From: Cyathus striatus
Lineage: Eukaryota > Basidiomycota > Agaricomycetes > Agaricales > Nidulariaceae
NCBI GenBank assembly: GCA_025738555.1
Contig: JAOVFP010000006.1
Span: 4,402,001 to 4,466,000 of the forward strand
Direction of reading: 5' to 3'
Length of the DNA stretch: 64,000 bases
Within the stretch, counting starts at the first letter, position 1. The number at the start of each line of letters is the position of its first letter. A program made the translations under genes and the position numbers. Shown here one piece after another: positions 33,950 through 45,667 of this stretch. The notes under the pieces were generated by a model. That model was not told where the DNA came from. It was given only the letters and a program-made list of their open reading frames with translations, and made no database searches.

Positions 33950-34225
33950 CAATCAAGCACAACAGTGCAAGGTACTCACCACAAACTCCCAAGCAACCCC
34001 CAGCCCACATATCACCAACACACTCCAAGCATACAAGACACACATCCTGAGACCACAAACCCCCAAGTGGCCTCCAGCCAACACAACACCAACACCCTCC
34101 AAGCATGCAAGACACATATCCCAAGACCACACAACTACACTAGGCAAAAAATGTTAGTCACACAACTGAGCACAATAACACAATGGACACACCATAAACC
34201 TGAGTGACCCCCAGCCCATGAGCAC
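33950..34225. repeat. Degenerate tandem duplication rich in CCA/CAC
   Basis: A unit of roughly 75-85 bp (ACTCCAAGCAT.CAAGACACA ... CCACA..CCCCAAG) appears about three times with substitutions. It generates an ORF pair that I regard as spurious. Confidence 0.6.
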
Positions 34226-35801
34226 AAGCAGATTTCACCACTGTTGGTGGGAGGTAAGAGGAAGTAAGAGTAAGGAAGAAAGGGACATGCACGAAAAAAT
34301 CTTCAAGCAAACCTGGAGCGGAGATTCATTGTATCACGTGATTAATATGTAAGTGATTGGCTGGAAACATCAACTGGCAAGCGCATGCACAGCCGAGCAC
34401 ACTGCTGCATGCCCACCCAGCCCCCTCTTCATTTCTTCCTCCTGCTCGTCATAGTCACATTAATCATGTTGATTTTAGTCACAAAATTCTCCATTTCATG
34501 TTACATTACTCAGTGCAGTATATATTATAAGTTAGAATAGATAATCATCAAGGGATTCAAAGATGTAATATGTAAATTAGGCCTGTTCATATTGAAATCA
34601 TCAAATAATAGTACTTCTGCATTATTACAAACATGATATATGGCATTAGAGAAAAAGAATTTAAGGAACTTATATAGTTTACATTATACCACATATCATG
34701 TACAAAGGTATATGTAGTTGGTTGTCTAATGTATATGAATCTATACCTCCTTCACTCTTTCATCTGTAGCCTATAATGTTCTACGAAGCAGTTCAGTGCC
34801 AGTATATTGCACAATGCATCATAAACTGCTGTTATGCAGTGCTATGCCACCTATACAAAGCTGTGTGGCTTGGCGGATGATTGACATTGGCTACCAAGCT
34901 TGGCGCTTAGTTTGGTAGCCAGATCGGTATTTCCTGATGTTGAAAGGGGTGGGAACAATCTTTACTTTCAACCTGTTGTAACCCCATCAATAGGGTTGAC
35001 AGACTGGTCTAAAGGTCAAAAGGTGTATTAGTAATCAGACTGATTAGACCTCCATTGTCTGACTTTGCCAACACTGGTATATACTATATCCCTTTTATTA
35101 TATTTGTCATTGTATATAGCCTTTGCTGTAAACTACCCCTCACATCAAATTTCATACAATTCATACAGCTCTTGCTGTACAAAACCACCTATCAAATTCG
35201 CAAGAATATTCTTGCTAAATATTCCTTGACACTCAAGTGTTGTAACATGAACAAAGTTGATTTTTGTTAGCACCTTAGATTAACTTAATCTTAAATGACA
35301 ACAAGTGTATTGGTGTAGAGACAGGCCTTTGTCTTCCCTTTATTTACATGTTATACAGTTGTTCCACTTCTAATCTCACCACCATTTGTTTTTCTTCCTT
35401 ATGCTTACCTTACACATATACCTAGGCTGGCTCCCTCCACAAGGATGGTGTTAGTTGTTTGAAGAGCTGTGGAAGAAGTTGATGTATGTGTTGTTTATTT
35501 CTCTTTTGCTTGTGTATATTGATTATGTCATCCTTCTTATTATCTCATTTTTTGACTTCCTGCATCTTGATGTCCTCTCCATTGATATAATATAACTATG
35601 GTGTATTATATTGTCAACACTACATTACAAATGAAAAGACACAGCCTTGGTACAACAACAGAATGTATGATGTGTGCTTGTATTTTCTTCTATATTTATC
35701 TTTACCTTGTTCTTCTATGTCAATCTACATTCACTCCATTTCATATATAACCCTCCTACATTCAATCCCAGTACTCTATGTTCCATTGTGTCCATTCTTC
35801 T
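34226..35801. other. AT-rich, CG-poor sequence; nothing recognised
   Basis: No ORF above 76 codons with recognisable content. 34935-35060 shares loose word order (GGTTGACAGACTGGTCTAAAGG) with 23110-23200, suggesting decayed copies of one element. Confidence 0.3.
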
Positions 35802-35812
35802 CCCTTCATCAG

Positions 35813-37173
35813 TTATACTTCAGTATTATGTGATTTCTGGCTTGGGTGGCAGTTTTCAGAGTGTACTTGAGATGTTTGATATGAGACCCCAATATTTGGA
35901 ATAGCTGGCCCACTATATGTTACCTGAATGATAGATCAATGATGTAGTTCATTTAATTAAGTGAGAATGATTGGTACCTCATTGTTGAATATTGTGTCTA
36001 TGGGCATTACATTTCCCTTGAACTTAGATCTGAAGAATGTCTCCATGTCTTTCAACTTCATTTTCTGTGGCTTTTTCTAGTCAGAATCATTTATTATTAG
36101 CTATATCTATCACATACATGTAATGAAATGAAGATATTACCTCATTGACAGACCTCTGATTACTGAAGTCAACAATATTGTTAGCATGCTTCCATGGTAT
36201 TAATGATTCTATAACTGCCATAGCTGCTTTTGTTACAACTGGCATGGATTCTTTGTGCCCCACCACATTGTTATTGGCAATATCTTCAGTATCATGTATA
36301 TCATTATTTCTGTATGAAATTGCAAGATCATTCATGCTCTTGAGTGTATCAGGATGCTCATTTCCAAGAATTCTCTTTTGCAGATCCAAAACTTCAATTC
36401 TCAGCAGTTCTGCATCTCTATGTTTACCAAGATTTGCATAAGAAATTGCAACATCATTCATGCTCTTGAGAGTATCAGGATGCTCCTTTCCTAGAATTCT
36501 CTCTTGCAAATCCAAAACTTCAACTCTCAGCAGTTCTGCATCTCTATGTTTACAAAGATTTACATATGAACTTGCAACATCTTTCATGCTCTTGAGTGTA
36601 TCAGAATGCTCCTTTCCTAGAATTCTCTTTTGCAAATCCAAAACTTTAATTCTGAGTTGTTCTGCATCTGTATGTTTACCAATATTTGCATATGAACTTG
36701 CAAGATTGCCCATGCTCTTGAGTGTATCAGGATGCTCATTTCCAAGAATTCTCTTTTGCAGATCCAAAACTTCAATTCTTAGCAGTTCTGCATCTCTATG
36801 TTTACCAAGATTTGTATATGAACATGCAAGATTATTCATGCTCAGGAGTGTATCAGGATGTTCATTTCCAAGAATTCTCTTTTGCAAATTCAAAACTTCA
36901 ATTCTGAGCTGTTCTGCATCTGTATGTTTACCAAGATTTGCATATGAACTTGCAAGATTGTTCATGCTCTTGAGTGTATTGGGATGCTTATATCCAAGAA
37001 TTCTCTTTCGCAGATCCAAAACTTCAATTCTCAGTTGTTCTGCATCTCTATGTTTACCAAGATTTGCATATGAACATGCAAGATTGTGCATGCTCTTGAA
37101 TGTATCAGGATGCTCATTTCCAAGAATTCTCTTTTGCAGGTCCATAACTTTAATTCTTAGTTGTTCTGCATCT
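35813..37173 (-). pseudogene. NLR-like gene copy B, 3' part (TPRs and C-terminal tail)
   Basis: Continues the gene at 43414-45667 on the other side of the transposon. The open frame from 37173 down to 36087 encodes about six and a half TPRs of the type ILGNEHPDTLKSMNNLA and then a tail including AMAVIESLIPWKHANNIVDF. As in copy A, a GAG/GTAATA donor at about 36150 and a small exon beginning KMKLKDMETFFRSKFKG (about 35980-36065) follow. The final exon differs from copy A and may run to a TAA at 35813-35815. The C-terminal part is open; the gene is inactivated by the insertion. Confidence 0.7.
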
Positions 37174-37199
37174 CAGTACTTTGCACTCCCCCCCCCCTT

Positions 37200-37570
37200 C
37201 ACCATGAATTCATGTGAATTTCACATGAAAGGCAGAAATTCACGTGAATTTCACATGAATTTCACCAATTTAGGGTATATTTCTCATGAAATTCACATGA
37301 AATTACATGAATTTCACATGAATTTCACCTTCACATACAATATTCCAAAACCATCAAATTTAAGTGAAAATTAGGTGAAGGTGAGGTGAAGGTGAGGTGA
37401 AAGTTAGGTGAAATTTCACATTGAAAATTAGGTGAAATTCACATGAAATTCACATGAAATTCATGTGAATATTAGATGAATTATAGGCTATTTCACATTG
37501 AAAATTAGGTGTCATTCATGTGAATTTTACATGAATATTAGATGAATTATAGGCTATTTAGTACTGATAA
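37200..37570. repeat. Subterminal palindromic repeats of the KDZ element
   Basis: Many copies of ATTCACATGAA / TTCATGTGAAT and AGGTGAAATT words within 370 bp of the left end; the right end has the same words at 43318-43383. Each word is close to self-complementary, so these may be transposase-binding sites (inference). Confidence 0.7.
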
Positions 37571-37741
37571 AGATAAGTACAATTAACATATAGTTTTACA
37601 CAAGTACATTTGTATTATAGAAGTTTACCTTATGATACTTAGAATAAAATAAAGTTTACTTAAAATGTGACAAATTATAGTGAAACCAAACTAATCATTT
37701 AATGCTCTACACAAAATAGTCTACAATTTACAATTTACAAC

Positions 37742-39861
37742 CTACATGTACTCTTCCTCCTCATTTTCAAATAAATCCCTACTCAACCTTACCATTCTTT
37801 TTTGCTGCTTGTTCAATACATGCTGTGTGTGATAAAACAACATAGCATGCAAAAACCAGTTAAAGTTTGATACAGTCATTCTTTTCAGTATTGATTCAAA
37901 TCCACCAAGCCAAGCATTGAGTTGTTCACAAGCCTTTAATAATATTAATATTGAATACAACTTAAAGTACTTAAGCTCACCTGTGTATTAAAAGCTCTTT
38001 TGAAATATGGATTTCCATTACGATCATGATCAATTACTACAAGATTAGGAGCAGAACCATCATTAGGTGCAGGATTGCAGTATGTATGGCAAAGATCATC
38101 ATCTGCTTTATGGTTTGTATAGTGATAACTGTCAACAACAAATCGACTTGTATCAAGCCAAATATGATGAATGGCATTGTTTACAATGAAACGAAGAACA
38201 AGACATGCTTTATCAATGCATATATATGCTGGTCGTAATTTAGGATCAGGAAAAACCATATTTAAAAATTCCAAAATATGTCTTGAGGATTCAGACTTGA
38301 CAAATTTTGTCCATGCAATGACAACACCACATGGAGCACAAATTGTCTCTACACAGTAATAACAGTTTGGAGAAAAGTATGTTTTACGAGTATAAAAATC
38401 ATCATTATTCTGTTCTTCATCATGTGGCTGATTGGTATGATTTATTCTAGGTAGCCAAGACAAATTCTCATTGCGATGTTGTAATGCTCGTCTTAGTCCA
38501 GAAAGACCTGCTGAGCTGTAATTTGAACGGTGTTTATTCCATATTTCTTGATGAGTTTCACATGCTTCAGTACCATGAACCTTCTGTCTGGTACAATCTT
38601 TCACACGACACTTTGCTCCATGTTGAATATTATGATATCCACAGAATACACCACCACGGTGATTGGTTACATTAGCAGAACAGCCTTCCATTGCACAGTG
38701 AACTGGTCCCATTACAACACCATCAATAACAACCATTTTTACTGGAGAAGCCATTTCAGATGCTGCATTATTGTTTATATTATTCATAGTATCTGCAGTT
38801 GATTTATGTGGTTGAGTACACTCTGCACAGCTGTGGTTTGAAGCCAGATTTATTCTTCCACTCTCTCCAAGATATTCATATGCTTTTATAGTAACATCTT
38901 TAGTGGATAGACCATCATGAACCACAAATTGTTTATTGGATGCTGTGCTCACATTGCGAATTGATTCTTCTATAAATGCATCCCAAACTTGTCGGTGACT
39001 TAACTCATTATTATCACCATAGCTATTTGTCCAGAACTCTGCATAAGCAGCAGTAGATGCATGAAAACTATATGTGGCATTCATAACTGCTTTTGAGAAT
39101 ACACGATCTACCCATAAATGTGTCCCAATTTTAACATAGCGTGCATTATTCAAATATTCTGTCTGGGGCTCTTGACCATTAATATTAATACGCTTATGAT
39201 CTGCATAGTAAATTGTATTACAATTTGAGCAATGACCAGTTAATATATATGTGTTGTAGTACAATTTTGTTCCTTCAATTAAAGTAACTTTAGGAATATC
39301 AGAATATTTTGAATTTTGTCTTAATGAATGACCTTCACAAGATACTGTAACACATCGCATAGATGTTGGGCATACAAGACATACAGGAGTAATTTTTTTC
39401 TCAGAAATAGGCCCAAGTTCCTGGGTAAATCCATCATCATCATAAGGATGCAGCTTTAAAAATTTTGCAAATTTATCCAGCTTAATTGCAATTTCAGAAA
39501 TTATTTCATCATCATCAACTATGGTTGGAATCTCATTATCTGAAAATAAATACTTTGTTTTATCACCAAGAACAGTTTGAACAGTAGTTGCTAATACATT
39601 CATCCAACTTGAGATTTGAGTTCTTCTTCGATCATTTCCTTCACGATACTGCTGCCTTGCATGCAGATTTAGCAATTCAACATTTTTTGTTAATGTAAAT
39701 AGCAGAAATAAAACAGTTGATAAGCTTATTTTTGAACCAAATGTTTCTTGAATAAATGAACTAAATTTAGCAAACTTCAGCATAGGAAATTCTTGTTCAG
39801 GTCCAATACCATAAGTCATAGGTAAATATGCTAGTGCAATCAACCAATAATATTGCATCAC
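37742..39861 (-). CDS. KDZ-family transposase-like protein with CxC5/CxC6-type cysteine clusters
   Basis: Exons 37981-39861 and 37742-37933 are joined by a 47-bp GT-AG intron, giving 690 residues from the Met at 39861. The family (Kyakuja-Dileera-Zisupton) has an RNase-H-fold DDE catalytic core. Candidate catalytic residues are D550 in YICIDKA, D577 in FVVDSYHY and E630 in ACEQLNAWLGG, the last created by the splice. Cysteine clusters are visible at CLVCPTSMRC, GHCSNCNTIYY and the CxxC/CxxH series around VHCAMEGC...GVFCGYH...CRVKDC. The frame is fully open. The true start may lie upstream: ATG at about 40119 opens MSYGDWRRQQGFTRTDLENW, and a GTAAGT donor near 39970 would splice toward this exon. 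It would cut and paste the element. Confidence 0.8.
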
Positions 39862-40077
39862 TATTGCATAATAGATTTGAAGAAGCCATACACAGATATA
39901 GAGAAAACTAAAAGTACATTGGATACAAATTTAAAAGTAAAACATGCTATCTTTCACAACTTTACTTACTTATTCTTTATACCAGATCCTTTCTTACCCT
40001 TTCCCCCCTCTGCTTTCTGCTTTCCCTTTCCAGCACTAATACCCTTCTTTTTCTTAATCCAGTTTTCCAAGTCTGTT

Positions 40078-42086
40078 CTAGTGAATCCCTGCTGTCTTCT
40101 CCAATCCCCATAACTCATGAGTTGCTTTATTATCTGGTGGGGTTGCAGTACTCAACCACTCTTCCATGTCAGGGTAGTTGGATACAAATTTAAGAACTTT
40201 ATCCCAATGATGCCAAGCAGTCCCAGCAGCTCCAAACATTGTGTGTAAGTCTCTCATAATTGGCTTATCCATATCAGAGGGCCACATCTGTGGGCTTGTA
40301 TCTACCAAGTGTTTGACTCGTTGTACCTCTTGGTAGATTTTCCATGCTATCTGAATAGACCAGTTCTTATGTCCAAGAAGGGACTTATCCACTTTATAAA
40401 CAGATATAATAAGTTCTTGTTTTTTAGTAAGTCCATCAGGGATGTCAAGATTCTCATCAGTAGCAGCAGAGGCAGAGGCATTTTCACTGCTCTTAGTAGT
40501 TGTTGATGCTCCATAGGAACTGCCCACACTTCTTGCTAAGTGGAAGTTGACAGTTTCTTTCACAGAAATCTAAGAAATTATGAGAAATTAGATATGAATA
40601 TAAGTTAAAATGATATTACAGCAGCAAGATATAACACCAGATCATTTACTCGAGAAGTCCACTGAATAGTATCAGTGCTTTCAATATCATTGAAACGTCC
40701 AAATATAATCCAAGTATCGCGCTCAGTGTCAAAATTCATAATAAGCCTATTTTGAACTATGTAATATTAGTCAAATGATAACATTAAGTCAAAGTTAATC
40801 TTACGTTTAATGATAGGCATTCTTTTTGCAACTGAGTCCAGTACCAATTTAAGGCAAGAATTTACTGTAGTTGGCACAGCCTGAGGTGGTGTTTCAGTAT
40901 TCAACAGGGTTGGATTAAACTTAGGAGAATCATCAGAAACTGTGATGTAGACAAACCCCTGAGGGTTTACAACCATAGATGAACTTTCATTTGTATTATC
41001 AGCAAATCGAAAATTATTTCCTTGAGCTTTGCCCGGAATATGCCTCCTAGAAATTTATTTCAGAACTTCTATGACCAAGAAAAATATAAGAAATACCAGT
41101 AGTTCTGGATGCACCCTTCAAATCTTTCTTTGTAGGTATGGCATCAGATGCCAATGTGGAGTCTATAAACATTTTAGAAAAGGTACAAATAAAAATATAG
41201 CACATACCAATATCCATTGTGCCTACATCTTCCTCCTCAATCTGAGCCAAGCTACTGTCATTCTCATCTAAAACCATATCTTCTCTTTCTTCTACATCAT
41301 CATCACCATCATAGTCATTATCATTGCTATCACCATCTTTATCTTCTGTATTGTCTTCATTTTCCTCATTATTATCCTGAGCTATGCCCTCAGTCTCACT
41401 GGCATGTTCAACTTCAGAGTTATTGTCCCCAGAATCACTTGATTGGCTTGGGGTTGTAGCCAAGACTCCAGAAGTGCCAGTGATCTCAGAAGTGCCAGTA
41501 ATCTCACAAGTGCCAGTAATCTCAGAAGTGCCAGCAATCTCAGAAGTGCTAGTAATCTCAGAAGCCCTAGAAATCTCAGAGGCACCAGCAGTCTTGGGCT
41601 GTATAGGTGGTGCAATAGAAATTGACATTTCTTGAAGTTTCTTCATAGCACTAAAATTATTGCATTAGAAAAATCTAGTGCAACAAAATATATACTTATG
41701 CCTTGGATTTCTCTTTGTTGGCTGCATTGCTTGCAGCTTCATCTTCCTTATCCTTATCACCAGTGGTTTTACTTAAAATTTGAGTCAGATATTGAACTTT
41801 GAAAAACAACTACAATAGCTGATACATACCGCCCACCTCTCCCCCTTAGTTTCCCACCTCTTCCCCTCCCACCTCTTTTCTTTCCCTGCTTTTCACTGTT
41901 ATCTACTGTTTCTTCATCAGCTGTAACAGCAGGCTTCTTGGTAGCTGGCTCAGCTGTGGTATCTACAGTAGATTGTGTACGTTTGCGGCCTTTAGAGACA
42001 GGTGGCTCAGTGTGAGTCAAACCACTGCGAGAAGTTGGTGGTGAGACTGGGGTATTGTTGCTTTTTTTGCTGTTTTGAGATGGCAT
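40078..42086 (-). CDS. Accessory gene of the KDZ element, multi-exon, function unknown
   Basis: It starts at 42086 with a Ser/Thr/Lys-rich N-terminus, a basic RGRGGKLRGRGG segment (possible nucleic-acid contact) and a GT donor near 41830. Further exons cover about 41683-41758 (KDKEDEAASNAANKEK), 41200-41646 (Ser-Glu-Ile-Thr-Gly-Thr tandem repeats, then a long Asp/Glu run), about 41098-41165, 40805-41046, 40610-40745 (FDTERDTWIIFGRF) and 40078-40563 (IPDGLTKKQELII, YPDMEEWLSTATPP). Introns are short and GT-AG where I could place them. The order of charged low-complexity and folded parts suggests a DNA- or chromatin-associated helper. Exon borders are approximate. I recognise no named domain. 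Confidence 0.55.
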
Positions 42087-42469
42087 ATTTGTTGAAAATA
42101 CAGAGTAAGAGTTTAACAAAGTTGAACTAAGAGATGGTGGTTGAGTGGTTGAGAGTTAAGTGGGGGGACACAATGAACTCAACAGCTTGTGTCCTATGGC
42201 CTGTGTCCCATGTGTACACACACATGACATGCTTCCTAACCTTGTCTAAAATTATCTTAACATGTGGTGTAATCCTATTGGTGGATTAATATTATCTATA
42301 CTAAACTTAATTACAATGTGCACAATCTTCTCTGCGAAAACCAATTCTATTGGTAGACTAATAATATCTACACTAAACTTAGCTACGACGTACACAATCT
42401 TCTCTGCCAACTCGGAAGCATCACACATGCACCTAAGTGCCCCTGAGCCACACAGCATCGATAAGCGAG

Positions 42470-43310
42470 CCGAACGGTGGAGATGGTGACAGCGGACACA
42501 CTGCAGTGCAAAGGGAGGGGGGAGGACGCCAAGGACTCAGCGACAGCAGAGGTGGCGATGGCGGACACACCACAGCACAAAGGGAGGGAGGGATGCCGAA
42601 GACTCAGCGACAGCAGAGATGTCGATGGTGGATACACTGCGGCGCAAAGGGAGGGGGGGGAGGACAATGAGGACACCGCAATGCAAAGGGAGGGGGGGAT
42701 GCCGAGGACTCAGAGACGGCAGAGATGACGATGGCGGATACACCGCAGCGCGAAGGGAAGGGGGGGAGGACATTGAGGACTCGGCGACACTGTGTTGGCT
42801 GCCCCAGGACTTGAGGATGGCGGACGGTGGAGTAGGAGCACCTAATGCCCTCGAATTCTCCCCCTCCCCCTCCCCCAAAGCATGGCCTCGGTTCACACGC
42901 ATTCCCTAGCATGATGGGAGGGGGGGGAGGACGTTGAGGAGCATTGAGAAGTAAGGCGGCACCGGATGGCGAAGATGGCGATGGCGGACGCATCGCGGCA
43001 CAAAGGGAGGGGGGGGAGGACATTGAGGTCTTGAGGATGGCGGATGGTGGAGTAGGATAGGTGGCCTCGACCTCTAACCCCCCCTAACAGGTATGTGCAG
43101 TGCCCTAGCGTAGTGCACGTACACCTAGCGTCCTCAAATTCTCCCCCTCCCCCTCCCCCAAAGCATGGCCTCGGTGCACACGCATTCCCTAGCTCAACTT
43201 ATTCCTCATCCCCCTCCCCCTCCCCCAAAGCACGGCCGATGACATGGCTTCGATAAGCCCATGGGGGACGAGAGCGGTGTCTCACCCAAAAATTGAAAAA
43301 ATAGTGGGTA
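42470..43310. repeat. GC-rich minisatellite in the right arm of the KDZ element
   Basis: Degenerate units of about 70 bp with CACAAAGGGAGGGGGG, GGACTCAGCGACAGCAGAG and GATGGCGGACACACC words at 42480-43040. After this a longer direct repeat (CCCAAAGCATGGCCTCGGT) occurs at 42875 and 43155 with a shorter third copy near 43220. G runs of 6-10 recur. It is strikingly CG- and G-rich inside an AT-rich element, and frames through it are spurious. Confidence 0.8.
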
Positions 43311-43413
43311 AAAAGTTCACATGAATTTCATGTGAATTTCACATGAACTTCACCAATTCACATGAAATTCATGTGAAATTCACGTGTAAGGGGGGGGGGA
43401 GCACAAAGAGCTC

Positions 43414-45667
43414 CTGCATCTCTATGTTTATCAAGATTTTCATATAAATTTGCAAGACTGGCCATGCTCACAAGTGTGTCAGGATGCTCATTTCCAAGAA
43501 ATCTCTTCTGCAAATCCAAAACTTCAATTTTCAGCTGTTCTGCATCTGTATGTTTACCAAGATTTGCATATGAACTTGAAAGATTGTTCATACTCCTGAG
43601 TGTATTAGGATGCTCCTTTCCTAGAATTCTCCTTTGCAGATCCAAAACTTTAATTCTCAGTTGTTCTGCATCTCTATGTTTACCAAGATTTTCATATGAA
43701 CTTGCAAGATCATTCATGCTCTTGAGTGTATCAGGATGCTCATTTCCAAGAATTCTCTTTTGCAGATCCAAAACTTCAATTCTCAATTGTTCTGCATCTC
43801 TATGTTTACCAAGATCTGCATATGAATTTGCAAAATCATTCATGCTCTTGAGTGTATCAGGATGCTCAATTCCAAGAATTCTCCTTTGCAGATCCAAAAC
43901 TTCAATTCTCAATTGTTCTGCATCTGTATGTTTACCAAGATCTGCATATGAATTTGCAAAATCATTCATACTCAGAAGTGTATCAGGATGCTCATATCCA
44001 AGAATTTTCTTTCGCAGATCCAAAACTTCAATTCTCAGCTGTTCTGCATCTCTATATTTACCAAGATTTGCATATAAACTTGCAAGATTGCCCATGCTCA
44101 GAAGTGTATTTGGATGCTCATTTCCAAGAATTCTCTTTTGCAGACCCAAAACTTCTATTACCAGTTGTTCTGCATCTTGATGTTTACCAAGATTTGCATA
44201 TGAACATGCAAGATTGTGCATGCTCTGAAGTGTATCAGGATGTTCATTTCCAAGAATTCTCTTTTGCAGATCCAAAACTTCAATTCTCAGTTGTTCTGCA
44301 TCTTGATGTTTACCAAGATTTGCATATGAACATGCAAGATTGTTCATGCTCTGAAGTGTATCAGAATGTTCATTCCCAAGAATTCTTTTTTGCAGATCCA
44401 AAACTTCAATTCTCAGTTGTTTTGCATCTTGATATTTACCAAGATTTGCATATGAACATGCAAGATTGTTCATGCTCTGAAGTGTACCAGGATGTTCATT
44501 CCCAAGCATTCTCTTCTGCAGATCCAAAACTTCAATTCTCAGTTGTTCTGCATCTCTATGTTGACCAAGATGTTCATATGAAATTGCAAGATCAAACATG
44601 CTCTTCAGCATATCAGGATGCTCCTTTCCTAGAATTCTCCTTTGCAGACCCATAACTTCAACTCTCAGTTGTTCTGCATCTCTATGGTTACCAAGATTTG
44701 TATATGAACTTGTAAGATTATTCATGCTTTTGAGTGTATCATGATGTTCATTTCCAAGAATTCTCTTTTGCAGATCCAAAATATCAATTCTGAGCTGTTC
44801 TGCATCTCTATCTTTTCCAAGATCTGCATATGAACATGCAAGGTTGTTCATGCTCAGAAGTGTATTGGGATGCTCATTTCCAAGAATTCTCTTTTGCTGA
44901 TTAGCTAGTGGTAGACAATGCAAATTTTGAACAATAATATTTGCTTCCTCCAAATGCTCTTCAGAATTCTTATCAAATCCACTTGTATTAAGGAGAAGAT
45001 CAACTGCAGTCTCTTTACTCATTTCAGATACCTCCATTGAGTTCTTATGTGTTGTAATTCTGCTTAAAGCAGGATTTCTGCTGGTAATCAAAATATCCCC
45101 TTTATTTCCAGAGGGAAGGAACTTTTCCACTAGTTCAGGACTGCCATCAGCATTATCAAAAATGATGAGCCATTCAACTTCAAGATTAGAAATCCAATTC
45201 AGCACTTCAGGAGCAGAGAATGAAGATGCACTTGTTCCTGAAGCAGGATTTTTCTTATATATTTCCTTGAGACCTTGAATAATGGTATTCTCAGAAGTTG
45301 CATCAATCCAGAATGTGTAGGCATATCTATTTTATATTATTGATCACATATGTAATAAATATGATAGTAATGGGAGGGCTCACTGGCCTGCATTCTCATT
45401 ATTAAATTTCAAACAGATCTGAGTCTTTCCAATGCCACCAATTCCATACAGAAGGAACATCTTTCTCTCAGTGGTATTTGCTTGGGAAAAATGTTCATGA
45501 AGTCTTTTAAGATACATTTCTTGACCAATAAAGTTTTGAGAGGTGCAAAGAGCACTAGTTTGAAGTGGGGAAAGTGGCTCATCTTTTGGCTGATGGTAAA
45601 TATTCTGTAAACAATATTGCATTGATAAGAGAGTACACATTGGATAAATGAACTGCTCTGTTTGCAA
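43414..45667 (-). pseudogene. NLR-like gene copy B, 5' part (NB-ARC with deletion, then TPRs)
   Basis: Exons 45384-45667 and 43414-45326 are separated by a 57-bp intron at the same site as in copy A. The P-loop GIGGIGKT, WLIIFDNAD and LITSRNP motifs are intact. After LPLA, however, the frame runs straight into QQKRILGNEHPNTLL: about 380 residues present in copy A (rest of the NB-ARC, winged-helix part, MHD-like motif and first TPR) are gone, in frame. Twelve TPRs follow, the last cut by the KDZ insertion. The N-terminus differs from copy A; the intron before NIYHQPK may or may not be used. Before the insertion it would have been a continuous ORF of NB-ARC half plus about 19 TPRs. Confidence 0.75.

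Larger units (their letters stand above)
37174..43413. mobile_element. Complete KDZ-type DNA transposon, 6.24 kb, with 8-bp target duplication
   Basis: The ends are CAGTACTTTGCACTCCCC on the left and, inverted, GAGCTCTTTGTGCTCCCC on the right, followed on both sides by a C/G run and repeats of GTGAATTTCACATGAA. CTGCATCT flanks it at 37166-37173 and 43414-43421. An 8-bp duplication fits what is known of Zisupton-like elements. Inside are a transposase-type gene (37742-39861), a second gene (40078-42086) and a GC-rich minisatellite (42470-43310). It lies in the TPR array of the second NLR copy. A 3'-truncated relative is at 54022-54609. Confidence 0.85.

Noticed and set aside
42383..43023. ORFs of up to 139 codons in the GC-rich minisatellite
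   Set aside because: Open on both strands, pure low-complexity Pro/Ser or Gly/Glu products created by the repeat.
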